64,000 nt of DNA, taken from assembly GCF_022808855.1 (NCBI RefSeq), contig NZ_JAKZLF010000008.1:109983-173982 (forward strand), read 5' to 3'. Shown one piece after another: positions 45,894 to 54,969 of this stretch (positions within the stretch are counted from its first letter, which is position 1; each line of letters starts with the position of its first letter). The stretch is from Anaeromyxobacter soli. GTDB lineage: Bacteria > Myxococcota > Myxococcia > Myxococcales > Anaeromyxobacteraceae. A program made the position numbers and the translations under genes. The notes beneath the pieces were generated by a model, which had not been told where the DNA came from, searched no databases, and saw only the letters and a program-made list of their open reading frames with translations.

Positions 45894-46502
45894 ATGGACG
45901 CCATCGAGACCCTCATGAACGAGCACCGCCTGATCGAGCGCGTGCTGGACGCTCTCGTCGGCTTCGCCGACGAGGCCCGCCGCAAGGGCACGACCGACAA
46001 GGCGGAGCTCGGCCGCTTCGTCGGCTTCATCCGCGAGTTCGCCGATCGCTGCCACCACGGGAAGGAGGAGGACATCCTCTTCGCCGCGATGGTGTCGCAC
46101 GGCTTCCCGAAGAACGGCGGTCCGGTCGCGGTGATGCTCCACGAGCACGCGCAGGGCAGGGCGCTCGTGGGCGAGCTCGCCGCCAAGGCCGCGCAGGACG
46201 GCGAGTGGACCCCGGCCGACCTGCAGGAGATCGCCGACGGCGCGTACGCGTACTCGAACCTGCTCCACGCCCACATCCACAAGGAAGACGCCATCCTCTA
46301 CCCGATGGCGGAGCAGCGGCTCCCGCCCGAGGCGATGGAGCGCGTCGCCGAGGACTGCGAGCGCTTCGAGCGCGAGCAGACCGGCGGGGGCGAGCACGAG
46401 CGCTACCACGCGCTCGCCGACGAGCTCGTCCTCCGCCACGCGGGCACCATCCACCCCGCCGCGAGCACGACCCAGCCGCACCGCCACGACTGCTGCGGCT
46501 AG
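45894..46502 (+). CDS. Hemerythrin-like protein next to NO reductase
   Basis: A 202-residue four-helix protein with the His and Glu residues of a di-iron hemerythrin site: LMNEHRLIERVL, CHHGKEEDILF, MLHEHAQGR and LHAHIHKEDAILYPM. The C-terminus is His/Cys-rich (PHRHDCCG). Such proteins bind oxygen or NO or protect iron centres. It is the first gene after the sigma-54 promoter and 102 nt before the NO reductase, so it probably delivers or buffers NO or iron. Start ATG 45894 with GAGAGGAAG upstream. Confidence 0.93.
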   Translation: MDAIETLMNEHRLIERVLDALVGFADEARRKGTTDKAELGRFVGFIREFADRCHHGKEEDILFAAMVSHGFPKNGGPVAVMLHEHAQGRALVGELAAKAAQDGEWTPADLQEIADGAYAYSNLLHAHIHKEDAILYPMAEQRLPPEAMERVAEDCERFEREQTGGGEHERYHALADELVLRHAGTIHPAASTTQPHRHDCCG

Positions 46503-46604
46503 CGGCCCGCGCCCGCTCGCCAACCCACGACCTTCACCCCGCACCCGCACGGCTGCCACGGCACGCCGCCGCGCGAGCCTCATACCCCGCAGTCCGGAGA
46601 GTCC

Positions 46605-48887
46605 ATGAGCCACAAGGGACGCGCCATCCTGCTGTTCACCATCGTCGCCGCCTTCTCCGTCCTCATCTTCGGCGGTGCGAAGATCAACGAGCACAAGCCG
46701 CCCATCCCCGACCGCGTCGTCTCCGCGACGGGCGAGGTGGTGATGACGGGCGAGGACATCCACCAGGGCCAGCTGCAGTACCTGTCCCGCGGTGGGCAGC
46801 AGACCGGCTCGATCTGGGGCCACGGCGCGTACCTCGCGCCGGACTGGTCCGCCGACGCGCTCCACCGCGTCGGCCTCGCCGCGGCGGGGCTCGCGGCCGG
46901 CCGCGCGCCCGCGGACGCCGCCGCGTTCACGCAGGGAGACCTGGAGGCGCTGCCCGCCGGCGAGCGCGGGCGCGTCGACGCCGAGGTCGCCGCCGAGCTG
47001 CGCCAGAACCGCTACGACCCCGCCACCGGCACGCTCACGCTCTCGCCGGGCCAGTCCGCGGCGTTCCCCGCGCTGGTCGCGTACTACACGAAGCTCTTCG
47101 GCGAGGGCTCCGACCCGATGTCGATCCCGAAGGGCTTCGTCGCCGATCCCCGGGACGCCCGGGCGATGACAGCGTTCTTCTTCTGGACGGCCTGGTCCGC
47201 GGGCACGAACCGCCCCGGCGAGACGTTCAGCTACACCGCGAACTTCCCGTACGACCCGCTCGTCGGCAACCGCCCGCTGCCCTCGTCGCTCGTCTGGTCC
47301 ATCGTCTCGGTCGTGCTGCTCATCCTGGGCACGTTCGGGGCCATCTACTTCTACCTGCGGCTGCGCGGGAAGGATCACGAGGAGCCCGCCCGGCTCGCGC
47401 CGCTCGCGGAGCCGAACCCGACCCCGAGCCAGCGCGCCGCGCTGCCGTACTTCCTCGTCGCGATCGTCCTCTTCATCCTCCAGGCGGCGCTGGGCTCCGT
47501 CACCGGCCACTTCGCCGTCGAGGGCAACAAGCTCTTCGGCATCGAGATCGGGCAGCTCCTGCCGTACGCCGCGACGCGCGGCTGGCACCTCCAGCTCGCC
47601 GTCTTCTGGATCGCGACCTGCTGGCTCGCGACGGGCCTCTTCATCGGCCCGGCGGTGAGCGGCCACGAGCCGAAGGGCCAGAAGGCCCTCGTCTACACCC
47701 TCCTCGGCGCGCTCGTGGTCGTCGTCGTCGGCGCCCTCGCCGGCACCTACTTCGGCGTCCGCGGCAAGCTCTCCGGGCCGAACGGCTGGCTCATCGGACA
47801 CCAGGGCTACGAGTACATCGAGCTCGGCCGCGTCTGGCAGCTCGCGCTCATCGGCGGGATGCTCCTCTGGCTCGCGCTCGTGTACCGCGCGGTGAAGCCC
47901 GCGCTCGCGGCCGAGAAGGACAAGGGCGGCCTCACCCACCTGCTGCTCTACGCCTCGGTCACCATCCCGCTCTTCTACTCGGTCGGGCTCTTCTACACGC
48001 CGGGCACGCACATCGCCGTCGCCGACTACTGGCGCTGGTGGGTCGTGCACCTGTGGGTGGAGAACTTCTTCGAGGTGTTCGCCACCGTCGCGCTCGCGTT
48101 CATCCTCGCCCGCATCGGGGCGGTCGGTCAGAAGTCGGCGCTCCGCGCGACCTACTTCTCCATCCTGCTCTACCTCGGCTCCGGCATCATCGGGACCTTC
48201 CACCACCTGTACTTCACCGGCTCCCCGCTCTTCATCACGGCGCTCGGCGCGACGTTCTCGGCCCTCGAGATCGTGCCGCTCACGCTCCTCGGCTTCGAGG
48301 TGTACGAGAACCTGAAGCTCGCGCGGTCGGGCCCGAACGCGCAGCCCTGGAAGTGGCCGCTCTACTTCTTCGTCGCGGTCGCGTTCTGGAACGCGGTGGG
48401 CGCCGGCGTCCTCGGCTTCCTCATCAACCCGCCGATCGTCCTCTACTACGCGCAGGGCCTCAACACGACGCCCATCCACTCGCACGGCGCGCTGTTCGGC
48501 GTGTACGGCTTCCTCGCCATCGCGCTCATGCTCTTCTCCATGCGGAACATCGTCCGCAAGGACGCCTGGAGCGACGGCCTCCTCAAGGGCGCGTTCTGGG
48601 GCCTCAACGGCGGCCTCGCGGGCATGATCGTCTTCTCCCTCCTCCCCGCGGGCATCTACCAGTTCGCGATCGGGATCGAGAAGGGCCTTTGGTACGCCCG
48701 CAGCCCCGAGGTGACGGGCAGCGCCTTCATCCACGCCGTCACCTGGGCGCGCCTCGTGCCGGACCTCGTGTTCCTCGGCGGCGCCGCGCTCCTCCTCACG
48801 TTCGTGGTGCGCGCCATCGCGCGGGACGTCGCGCTCCGCCGCGCTGACAGGGCCGGCGAGCGCACGGACGTGCGCCGGGCGGCGTAG
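46605..48887 (+). CDS. norB: Quinol-dependent nitric oxide reductase
   Basis: 760 residues. This single-subunit qNOR reduces 2 NO to N2O with electrons from quinol. An N-terminal helix and soluble cytochrome c-like domain without haem-binding CXXCH (GQLQYLSRGGQQTGSIWGHG) precede about a dozen membrane helices. Haem and FeB ligands are seen in GWHLQLAVFW, WWVVHLWVENFFEVFA, IGTFHHLYFTGSP and IHSHGALFGVYG. Co-transcribed with hemerythrin from the sigma-54 promoter. Role: NO detoxification or denitrification. Confidence 0.96.
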   Translation: MSHKGRAILLFTIVAAFSVLIFGGAKINEHKPPIPDRVVSATGEVVMTGEDIHQGQLQYLSRGGQQTGSIWGHGAYLAPDWSADALHRVGLAAAGLAAGRAPADAAAFTQGDLEALPAGERGRVDAEVAAELRQNRYDPATGTLTLSPGQSAAFPALVAYYTKLFGEGSDPMSIPKGFVADPRDARAMTAFFFWTAWSAGTNRPGETFSYTANFPYDPLVGNRPLPSSLVWSIVSVVLLILGTFGAIYFYLRLRGKDHEEPARLAPLAEPNPTPSQRAALPYFLVAIVLFILQAALGSVTGHFAVEGNKLFGIEIGQLLPYAATRGWHLQLAVFWIATCWLATGLFIGPAVSGHEPKGQKALVYTLLGALVVVVVGALAGTYFGVRGKLSGPNGWLIGHQGYEYIELGRVWQLALIGGMLLWLALVYRAVKPALAAEKDKGGLTHLLLYASVTIPLFYSVGLFYTPGTHIAVADYWRWWVVHLWVENFFEVFATVALAFILARIGAVGQKSALRATYFSILLYLGSGIIGTFHHLYFTGSPLFITALGATFSALEIVPLTLLGFEVYENLKLARSGPNAQPWKWPLYFFVAVAFWNAVGAGVLGFLINPPIVLYYAQGLNTTPIHSHGALFGVYGFLAIALMLFSMRNIVRKDAWSDGLLKGAFWGLNGGLAGMIVFSLLPAGIYQFAIGIEKGLWYARSPEVTGSAFIHAVTWARLVPDLVFLGGAALLLTFVVRAIARDVALRRADRAGERTDVRRAA

Positions 48888-48903
48888 CCGGGCGGACGTG
48901 GGA

Positions 48904-48949
48904 GCGCGTCCGTCCCGGACGGACGCGCGAGCGCCAGGGGGTTTCCCCC
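48904..48949. terminator. Two strong hairpins after the NO reductase gene
   Basis: The first is a near-continuous palindrome with 12-bp arms (GCGCGTCCGTCC at 48904-48915, GGACGGACGCGC at 48917-48928). The second is GGGGGTTTCCCCC at 48937-48949. They lie 16 to 60 nt past the stop and precede a third, U-rich terminator. Confidence 0.7.
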
Positions 48950-48964
48950 GAGCCCGAGGCGCGA

Positions 48965-49008
48965 CGGAGGGGCGGGGCCGGTTCGCCGGTCTCGCCCCTC
49001 CGCCTTTT
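48965..49008 (+). terminator. Intrinsic terminator before second hemerythrin gene
   Basis: A 10-bp stem CGGAGGGGCG with CGCCCCTCCG (48993-49002) followed at once by CCTTTT. This is the best rho-independent terminator in the window and separates the NO reductase transcript from the following hemerythrin gene. Confidence 0.85.
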
Positions 49009-49048
49009 CGGCGGCGCGTGCCTACGCTGCCAGGAGGGAGGGAACACC

Positions 49049-49540
49049 GTGAACGCCATCGACCTACTGGAGCAGCAGCATCGAGAGGTGGAGGAGCTCT
49101 TCGAGGAGTTCGAGAGCGCCGGGGAGCGGGCGAAGAAGAAGAAGGAGCAGCTCTGCCGGGAGATCTCGGACCAGCTCGCGATGCACGCCGAGATCGAGGA
49201 GAAGCTCTTCTACCCGGAGTCGAAGCAGGAGAACACCGAGGACATCCTCCGCGAGTCCGTGGAGGAGCACCTGTCCATGAAGCGCATCCTCTCCGACCTG
49301 CTCGAGCTCGGGGCCGACGACGCGCAGTTCGACGCGAAGCTGTCGGTGCTCAAGGAGCAGGTCGAGCACCACGTCGAGGAGGAGGAGAAGGAGCTCTTCC
49401 CCAAGGTCCGCAAGGCGCTGTCGAAGGACGAGCTCGAGGACCTCGGCGAGCGGATGGAGCAGATGTTCGACCGGCTGGAGGCGGAGGGGGACGCCAGCGC
49501 CAAGATCCCCGGCCAGACGGACGCGCCGTCGCAGATCTGA
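49049..49540 (+). CDS. Second hemerythrin-like protein
   Basis: 163 residues, starting at GTG 49049 with GGGAGGGAAC upstream. The di-iron motif is in LLEQQHREVEELFEEF, LAMHAEIEEKLFYPE, VEEHLSMKRIL and VEHHVEEEEKELFPKV. It is a shorter, more acidic HHE-type protein than the one at 45894. It is isolated from the NO reductase by a strong terminator, so it may respond differently; function in iron, oxygen or NO handling is inferred from the family. Confidence 0.93.
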   Translation: MNAIDLLEQQHREVEELFEEFESAGERAKKKKEQLCREISDQLAMHAEIEEKLFYPESKQENTEDILRESVEEHLSMKRILSDLLELGADDAQFDAKLSVLKEQVEHHVEEEEKELFPKVRKALSKDELEDLGERMEQMFDRLEAEGDASAKIPGQTDAPSQI

Positions 49541-49585
49541 GCGGGCGAGTTGCCCGCTCCCCCCGGCTCCCTTAAAACGGCTCCC

Positions 49586-50575
49586 GTGAACGAGACCGAG
49601 CTGCTCGCTCGGGCGCGGCCGGGTCGGAACGACCCCTGCTGGTGCGGGAGCGGGCAGAAGTACAAGAAGTGTCACCTCGACGAGGACTCCCGCGGCGCGG
49701 CGCCGGACGCGCCGGCGCGCCCGCACCGCCGCCCCCTGCGGCCGGGGGTCGTATCGCCGCGGCGGGCCGTGCCGGCCACCATCCCGCGGCCGGACTACGC
49801 GTCGAGCGGGCGTCCCAAGGCGCAGGGCCGGGACGTGAAGACGCCCGAGGAGCTCGTGCGGCTCCGGCGCGCCTGCCGGGCGGCCGCCCGCGTGCTGCGG
49901 GTCACCGGCGAGGCGGTCCGGGCGGGGGTCACGACCGACGCCCTCGACGAGCTCGCCCACGCGGAGACGCTGCGGCTCGGCGGCTACCCGAGCCCGCTCA
50001 ACTACCGCGGCTACCCCAAGTCCCTCTGCACCTCGGTGAACGAGGTGATCTGCCACGGCATCCCGGACAGCCGGCCTCTCGAGGACGGCGACATCGTGAA
50101 CCTCGACGTGACCGTCTACCTCGACGGCATGCACGGGGACTGCTCGGCGACGTTCCTCGTCGGCCAGGTGGACGGCGAGGGGCGCCGGCTCGTGCAGGTC
50201 GCGCGCGAGTGCCTCGCGAAGGGCATCGCGGCCGTCCGTCCGGGGCGGCCCATCTCCGACATCGGGCGCGCCATCGAGTCGCACGCGTCGCGCCACGGCT
50301 ACGGCGTCGTCCGCTCCTACTGCGGGCACGGCATCGGCGAGACGTTCCACACCACGATCCAGATCCCGCACCACTACGATCCGTCGCTGCGCCGCACGAT
50401 GGAGAAGGGCATGACGTTCACGGTCGAGCCCATGATCACCGAGGGGACCTGGCAGGACCTGCTCTGGGACGACGGCTGGACCGCCGTCACCGCGGACGGG
50501 AAGCGCTCGGCGCAGTTCGAGCACACGCTGGCAGTGACCGACGACGGGGCGGAGATCCTCACGCTGGAGGAGTAG
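49586..50575 (+). CDS. map: Type I methionine aminopeptidase with SEC-C zinc motif
   Basis: 329 residues. An N-terminal SEC-C motif (PGRNDPCWCGSGQKYKKCH) leads into the aminopeptidase fold, which removes the first Met from new proteins. Metal ligands appear in VNLDVTVYLDGMHGDCSATF, GHGIGETFHTT and FTVEPMITEG, with the final Glu in QFEHTLAV. SEC-C-bearing MetAPs can dock on the ribosome. I chose GTG 49586; a GTG-less extension upstream to 49550 has no resemblance. Confidence 0.94.
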   Translation: MNETELLARARPGRNDPCWCGSGQKYKKCHLDEDSRGAAPDAPARPHRRPLRPGVVSPRRAVPATIPRPDYASSGRPKAQGRDVKTPEELVRLRRACRAAARVLRVTGEAVRAGVTTDALDELAHAETLRLGGYPSPLNYRGYPKSLCTSVNEVICHGIPDSRPLEDGDIVNLDVTVYLDGMHGDCSATFLVGQVDGEGRRLVQVARECLAKGIAAVRPGRPISDIGRAIESHASRHGYGVVRSYCGHGIGETFHTTIQIPHHYDPSLRRTMEKGMTFTVEPMITEGTWQDLLWDDGWTAVTADGKRSAQFEHTLAVTDDGAEILTLEE

Positions 50576-50626
50576 CTCCGCCCCCGCCCGCAGGCGCCGA
50601 GGTGAGCCGGCGGGGCGCGCGCCCCC

Positions 50627-52414
50627 TCACACCCTCAGCCCGACCGCGCGCATCAGCGCGAGGGCGTTCGAGTGCGCGACGACCCCCGGCCGCAGCCGGT
50701 AGTCGAACGCGATCTCGCCGTCCTTCACCTGATCCTCGAAGTGCCCGTTCGCGAGCACGCCGTCCGAGCCGCCGAGCTCGGTGAGGGCGAGATCGTGCGT
50801 CGTGACGAGCCCGAGGGCGCCGCGGTCGAGGAGGCCCCGCACGATCGCCTCGGCGCCGATGCGGCGGTCGTGCGAGTTCGTGCCGTGGAGGATCTCGTCG
50901 AGGAGGAAGAGGAGGGGGAACGGGCCCGCCGCGAGGTCGGCGAGCTCCTTGAGCCGCGTGATCTCGGCGTAGAAGCGGGACTTGCCGGCCTGGAGCGAGT
51001 CCTGGATCCGCAGCGTGGCGCCGGCCTGGACCGGCGTGAGGCGCATGCGGGCGGCGCGGACGGGCGCGCCGGCGAGGGCGAGCACGACGTTCACGCCGGC
51101 GGTGCGGAGGTAGGTGCTCTTCCCGGACATGTTCGAGCCGGAGACGAGGAGCACGCGCGGACCCTCGCCGCCGAGACGGAGATCGTTCGGCACCGCGCCG
51201 GGCAGCAGCGGGTGCCTGAGCCCCTCGGCCTCGAGGATCGGCCCGCGACCCGGACCTCCGTCCAGGAGCTCCGGCCAGGCGTCGCCGGGATGCTCGTAGG
51301 CATACCCCGCGAGCGAGGAGAGCGCCTCGAGCTCCGCCACCGCCTCGAGCCAGCGCCGGATGCCGCGGCCGGACGCCGCGCGCCAGCGCTCGACCGCGGC
51401 GGCGTGCAAGGGCCCCCACGCGAGCGCGAACGCGAGGGGGGCGAAGAACTGGTTCCGGCCCCACTCCATCCGCGCGACCACGCGGACGAGGGCGGCGATC
51501 CGGACGGAGGCGGGCGCCCCGGCGCCGCGCAGCGACGCCTGGAGCGCCCCGAGGCGCGCGTCGCCGTCGAGCGGCTCAGCCTCGAGCCGCTCGAGCAGCA
51601 GCGCCAGCACGCGCAGCTCCGCCGCGGGGTGCTCGACCCCGCCGAGGACGTGGGCCATCCGGCCGCGCAGGACGCGCGAGAACGCCCACTCCCCGAGGAG
51701 GACGAGGAGCAGCGGCGCCGGGCCGAGCCCCACTCCCCAGGCGACCGCCGCCGCGACGGCCAGCGCGGCGAGCGCCAGCGCCGCCGGCCGCACGAAGGCC
51801 GGGAGGAGGGGCGCGGCCTCGCCCCACGCGGCGAGCCCGGCGGCGTCCACGCCGGCGCGGACGTCCTCGCCGAGGACCGCGAGGTCCTCGCGCAGATCGA
51901 GGCGCGGAGCGAGCGAGGCGATCGCGCGCTGGCGGGCTCGGCCCTCCGCCGCCGGCGCGGGGTGGAGGAGCCAGGCCGCGAGGCGCTCCTCGCCCGGGCG
52001 CGTGCGGGCGGCGCAGAGGAGCTCGAACAGCGAGCCCCGGCCGAACAGGTCGAGGTCGAGCGCGTACGGGTGGGCGGGATCGGCGAACCGCTCGCCGCCG
52101 GCGCCGGCGCCGGCGAACGTTCCGTCCATGCGCGCCAGCGCCGCCGTGTGGAACGCGACGGCGCGCCGGGCGCGAGCGCGCGCGGAGAGGACGCGATCGT
52201 GGACGACGGCGAGCGCCACGAACGCGGCGAGCGGCCCGAGGAGCCAGCCGGCCGAGAGCCGGTGCTGGCCCCACGCGAGCCACGCGAGCGCGGCGCCGGC
52301 GGCGAAGATCGCGAGGCGGCCCCACGCGATGCGGGCGTCGGCGCGGTCGAGCCGCGCGACCGCCGCGCGGCGCGCCTCGAGGCGGCGGGTGATCTCCTCT
52401 CGGGGACCGTTCAC
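50627..52414 (-). CDS. Membrane-anchored MutS-family ATPase
   Basis: 595 residues. The C-terminal 220 residues are a MutS-type ABC ATPase with Walker A LLVSGSNMSGKSTYLR, the signature region and Walker B LLFLLDEILHGTNSHDRR, then TTHDLALTEL. The N-terminus lacks the mismatch-binding domain and instead has hydrophobic helices (LAIFAAGAALAWLAW near residue 35, WLLGPLAAFVALAVV near 60, and a pair around 220-255). Such membrane MutS-like proteins are known as a separate group of unknown role. It is not a mismatch-repair MutS. Divergent from egtB. Confidence 0.87.
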   Translation of the reverse strand: MNGPREEITRRLEARRAAVARLDRADARIAWGRLAIFAAGAALAWLAWGQHRLSAGWLLGPLAAFVALAVVHDRVLSARARARRAVAFHTAALARMDGTFAGAGAGGERFADPAHPYALDLDLFGRGSLFELLCAARTRPGEERLAAWLLHPAPAAEGRARQRAIASLAPRLDLREDLAVLGEDVRAGVDAAGLAAWGEAAPLLPAFVRPAALALAALAVAAAVAWGVGLGPAPLLLVLLGEWAFSRVLRGRMAHVLGGVEHPAAELRVLALLLERLEAEPLDGDARLGALQASLRGAGAPASVRIAALVRVVARMEWGRNQFFAPLAFALAWGPLHAAAVERWRAASGRGIRRWLEAVAELEALSSLAGYAYEHPGDAWPELLDGGPGRGPILEAEGLRHPLLPGAVPNDLRLGGEGPRVLLVSGSNMSGKSTYLRTAGVNVVLALAGAPVRAARMRLTPVQAGATLRIQDSLQAGKSRFYAEITRLKELADLAAGPFPLLFLLDEILHGTNSHDRRIGAEAIVRGLLDRGALGLVTTHDLALTELGGSDGVLANGHFEDQVKDGEIAFDYRLRPGVVAHSNALALMRAVGLRV

Positions 52415-52644
52415 GGCGCGGGAGGGTAGCGCGGAAGCGGCGCGGCCGCACCGGTTCGCAGGCGCGACGGTTCGGAGGCGTGGACCCGCCGGGGCGCCGA
52501 GGCGCGCTCCCGGACGCCCGAGCGCGCAGCCTCCGCTGGGGCTAAGCGAAAGGGGTCCGCCGCGTTGCCTGGCTCTCCGCGCGTGGAAAGGTTCAGAGCC
52601 GGCGCGGGACGCGGACCGTCCGTCCGGCGCGCCAGGGAGGACGG

Positions 52645-53934
52645 GTGAGGGAAAGCGTGGGGGGCGCAGGAGGGGCGGATCGCGCGGGGACGCTGGCCGC
52701 GCGGCTCGCTGACGTCCGCCGCCGCACCGTCGCGCTCGCGGCTCCGCTCTCGCCGGAGGACGCCGCCGTTCAATCGATGCCGGACGCGAGCCCGGCGAAG
52801 TGGCACCTCGCGCACACGTCCTGGTTCTTCGAGGCGTTCGTGCTCCCCCGGGTGGAGCGGGCCTTCCGCCCGTTTCACGATGCGTACGCGTACCTCTTCA
52901 ACTCCTACTACGAGGCGGTCGGGCCGCGGCAGCCCAGGCCGCAGCGGGGCCTGCTCTCTCGCCCCTCGCTGGCGGAGGTGCTCCGCTACCGCGCGAACGT
53001 GGACGAGCGGATGTCGGCGGCGCTCGCCGCGCGCCCCGGGGACGAGGTCCTCGCCACGGTGGAGCTGGGGATCGCCCACGAGGAGCAGCACCAGGAGCTG
53101 CTCCTCACCGACGTGAAGCACGCCTTCTTCTCGAACCCGCTCCGCCCCGCCTACGCCCCGGACGCCCTCCCGGGGAGACCGGCGCCCGCCTCCGCCCCGC
53201 CGCTCGCCTACGTCCCGCGCGACGGCGGGATCGTCGAGGTCGGCGCGCGCGGGAGCGAGTTCGCGTTCGACAACGAGCGGCCCCGCCACCGCGCCCTCCT
53301 GGAGCCGCACGCCCTCGCGACGCGGCCCACCACGAACGGCGAGTGGCTCGCCTTCGTGGAGGACGGGGGCTACCGGCGGCCCGAGCTGTGGCTCTCCGAC
53401 GGGTTCGCCGCGGCGCGCGCAGGTGACTGGAAGGCGCCGCTCTACTGGGAGCGCGGGGAGAGCGGATGGGCGATCTTCACGCTCGCGGGCCCGCGCCCGC
53501 TCGATCCCGCGGAGCCCGTCGCGCACGTCTCGTACTACGAGGCGGACGCCTACGCGCGGTGGGCGGGCGCGCGGCTGCCGACCGAGGTCGAGTGGGAGGC
53601 GGCGGCGGCCGGAGCGAGCGCCACCGCCGAAGGGACGCTCGCGGACGCGGGACGGTTCCACCCCGCGCCGGCCGCCGCCGGTCCGGGGTTCCGCCAGCTC
53701 CTCGGCGACGTGTGGGAGTGGACCTCGTCCGCCTACGCGCCATACCCGGGCTTCCGCCCGCTGGCGGGGCCGCTCGGCGAGTACAACGGGAAGTTCATGG
53801 TCAGCCAGCTCACCCTGCGCGGCGGCTCGTGCGCCACGCCGCGGGGGCACGTGCGCCCGACGTACCGGAACTTCTTCCCTCCGGGGGCGCGCTGGCAGTT
53901 CACGGGCGTACGACTGGCGAGGGACGGGGCGTGA
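52645..53934 (+). CDS. egtB: Ergothioneine synthase EgtB (hercynine oxygenase)
   Basis: 429 residues. A DinB-like N-terminal domain and a C-terminal formylglycine-enzyme-type domain. Iron ligands are His145 and the partner His149 in GIAHEEQHQE plus a His of WHLAHTSWFFE; late motifs are PTEVEWEAAA, GDVWEWTSSAYAPYPGF and RGGSCATPRGHVRPTYRNFF. It couples hercynine to gamma-glutamylcysteine or cysteine with oxygen. GTG start 52645 has AGGGAGG upstream. Its stop overlaps the egtD start (GTGA). Confidence 0.95.
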   Translation: MRESVGGAGGADRAGTLAARLADVRRRTVALAAPLSPEDAAVQSMPDASPAKWHLAHTSWFFEAFVLPRVERAFRPFHDAYAYLFNSYYEAVGPRQPRPQRGLLSRPSLAEVLRYRANVDERMSAALAARPGDEVLATVELGIAHEEQHQELLLTDVKHAFFSNPLRPAYAPDALPGRPAPASAPPLAYVPRDGGIVEVGARGSEFAFDNERPRHRALLEPHALATRPTTNGEWLAFVEDGGYRRPELWLSDGFAAARAGDWKAPLYWERGESGWAIFTLAGPRPLDPAEPVAHVSYYEADAYARWAGARLPTEVEWEAAAAGASATAEGTLADAGRFHPAPAAAGPGFRQLLGDVWEWTSSAYAPYPGFRPLAGPLGEYNGKFMVSQLTLRGGSCATPRGHVRPTYRNFFPPGARWQFTGVRLARDGA

Positions 53935-54908
53935 TCGGACTCGAGGGTGCGAGCATCGGGGTGGGGGAGCGGACGAGCGAGTCCGCCCGGTTCCGCGAGG
54001 ACGTGGTGCGCGGCCTGTCGCTGCCGCGAAAGGCGCTGCCGCCGAAGTGGCTCTACGACCGCCGCGGCTCGGCGCTGTTCGAGCTCATCTGCGAGCAGCC
54101 GGAGTACTACCCGACGCGGACGGAGCTCGGGATCCTGGAGGGGTACGCCGGTGAGATCGCCGAGGCGATCGGCCCCGGCGCGCTCGTCTTCGAGCCCGGC
54201 GCCGGCAGCGGCCGGAAGACCGCGCTCCTGCTCGCGGCGCTGGAGCGGCCCGCCGGCTACGTGCCGGTCGACATCTCCGGGGACGCGCTCCTCGAAGGCG
54301 CCGAGTCCCTGCGCCGGCAGTTCCCGCGCCTCCCGGTCCTGCCGCTCGTGGGCGACTTCACCGCGCCCATGGCGCTGCCCCTCGGGGAGCTCCCCGCGCG
54401 CCGGCGCGTGGCGTTCTTCCCGGGCTCGACCATCGGCAACTTCGATCCGCCCGAGGCCGTGGCGCTGCTCCGGCGGATGGCGCGCGACGCCGGGCCGGGC
54501 GGCGCGCTCGTCATCGGCGTCGATCTCGCCAAGGACGAGCGGACCCTCGTCCGCGCCTACGACGACGCCCGCGGCGTCACCGCCGCGTTCGACCTGAACC
54601 TGCTCGCGCGCATGAACCGCGAGCTCGGCGGGGACTTCCGGCTCTCTTCGTTCCGCCACCGCGCGATCTTCGACCCGGACTACTCGCGCGTGGAGATGCA
54701 CCTCGAGAGCCTGGAGCCGCAGATCGTCACCGTGGCGGGCGAGCCCTTCGCGTTCCGCGCCGGCGAGACCATCCACACCGAGAGCGCGTACAAGTGGGAG
54801 CCGCGCGCCTTCGACGCGCTCGCGCTCATCGCCGGCTGGCGCCCGGAGCGGACCTGGACGGACGAGCGGGCCTGGTTCGCGGTGAAGCTCTACACCGCCG
54901 TACGCTGA
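53931..54908 (+). CDS. egtD: Histidine methyltransferase EgtD
   Basis: 325 residues from GTG 53931. It trimethylates histidine to hercynine, the first step of ergothioneine synthesis. SAM-binding motif VFEPGAGSGRKTALLL; the family blocks QPEYYPTRTELGIL, FFPGSTIGNFDPPEA and the substrate-binding SFRHRAIFDPDYSR and TIHTESAYKW are present. Coupled to egtB by a 4-nt overlap. No egtC or egtE nearby. A copy of the dispersed extragenic repeat begins 1 nt after its stop codon. Confidence 0.95.
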   Translation: MIGLEGASIGVGERTSESARFREDVVRGLSLPRKALPPKWLYDRRGSALFELICEQPEYYPTRTELGILEGYAGEIAEAIGPGALVFEPGAGSGRKTALLLAALERPAGYVPVDISGDALLEGAESLRRQFPRLPVLPLVGDFTAPMALPLGELPARRRVAFFPGSTIGNFDPPEAVALLRRMARDAGPGGALVIGVDLAKDERTLVRAYDDARGVTAAFDLNLLARMNRELGGDFRLSSFRHRAIFDPDYSRVEMHLESLEPQIVTVAGEPFAFRAGETIHTESAYKWEPRAFDALALIAGWRPERTWTDERAWFAVKLYTAVR

Positions 54909-54958
54909 ACGGCCGATCATGATTCGCGAACGGGCGAGCGACGCGCGCGCGCCGGGGC
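54909..54958 (+). repeat. Dispersed extragenic repeat, copy B (partial)
   Basis: Begins right after the egtD stop: ACGGCCGATCATGATTCG is identical for 18 bp to 63829-63846, which also follows a stop codon. Then come GGCGAGCGACGCG and CGCCGGGGC as in the other copies. The hairpin-forming 3' half is missing, and the next gene starts 12 nt later. Confidence 0.85.
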
Positions 54959-54969
54959 CCTGACGGTCC

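Noticed and set aside
45759..48734. 991-codon minus frame opposite hemerythrin and NO reductase
   Set aside because: Antisense shadow of two well-identified genes; no domain and extreme composition.
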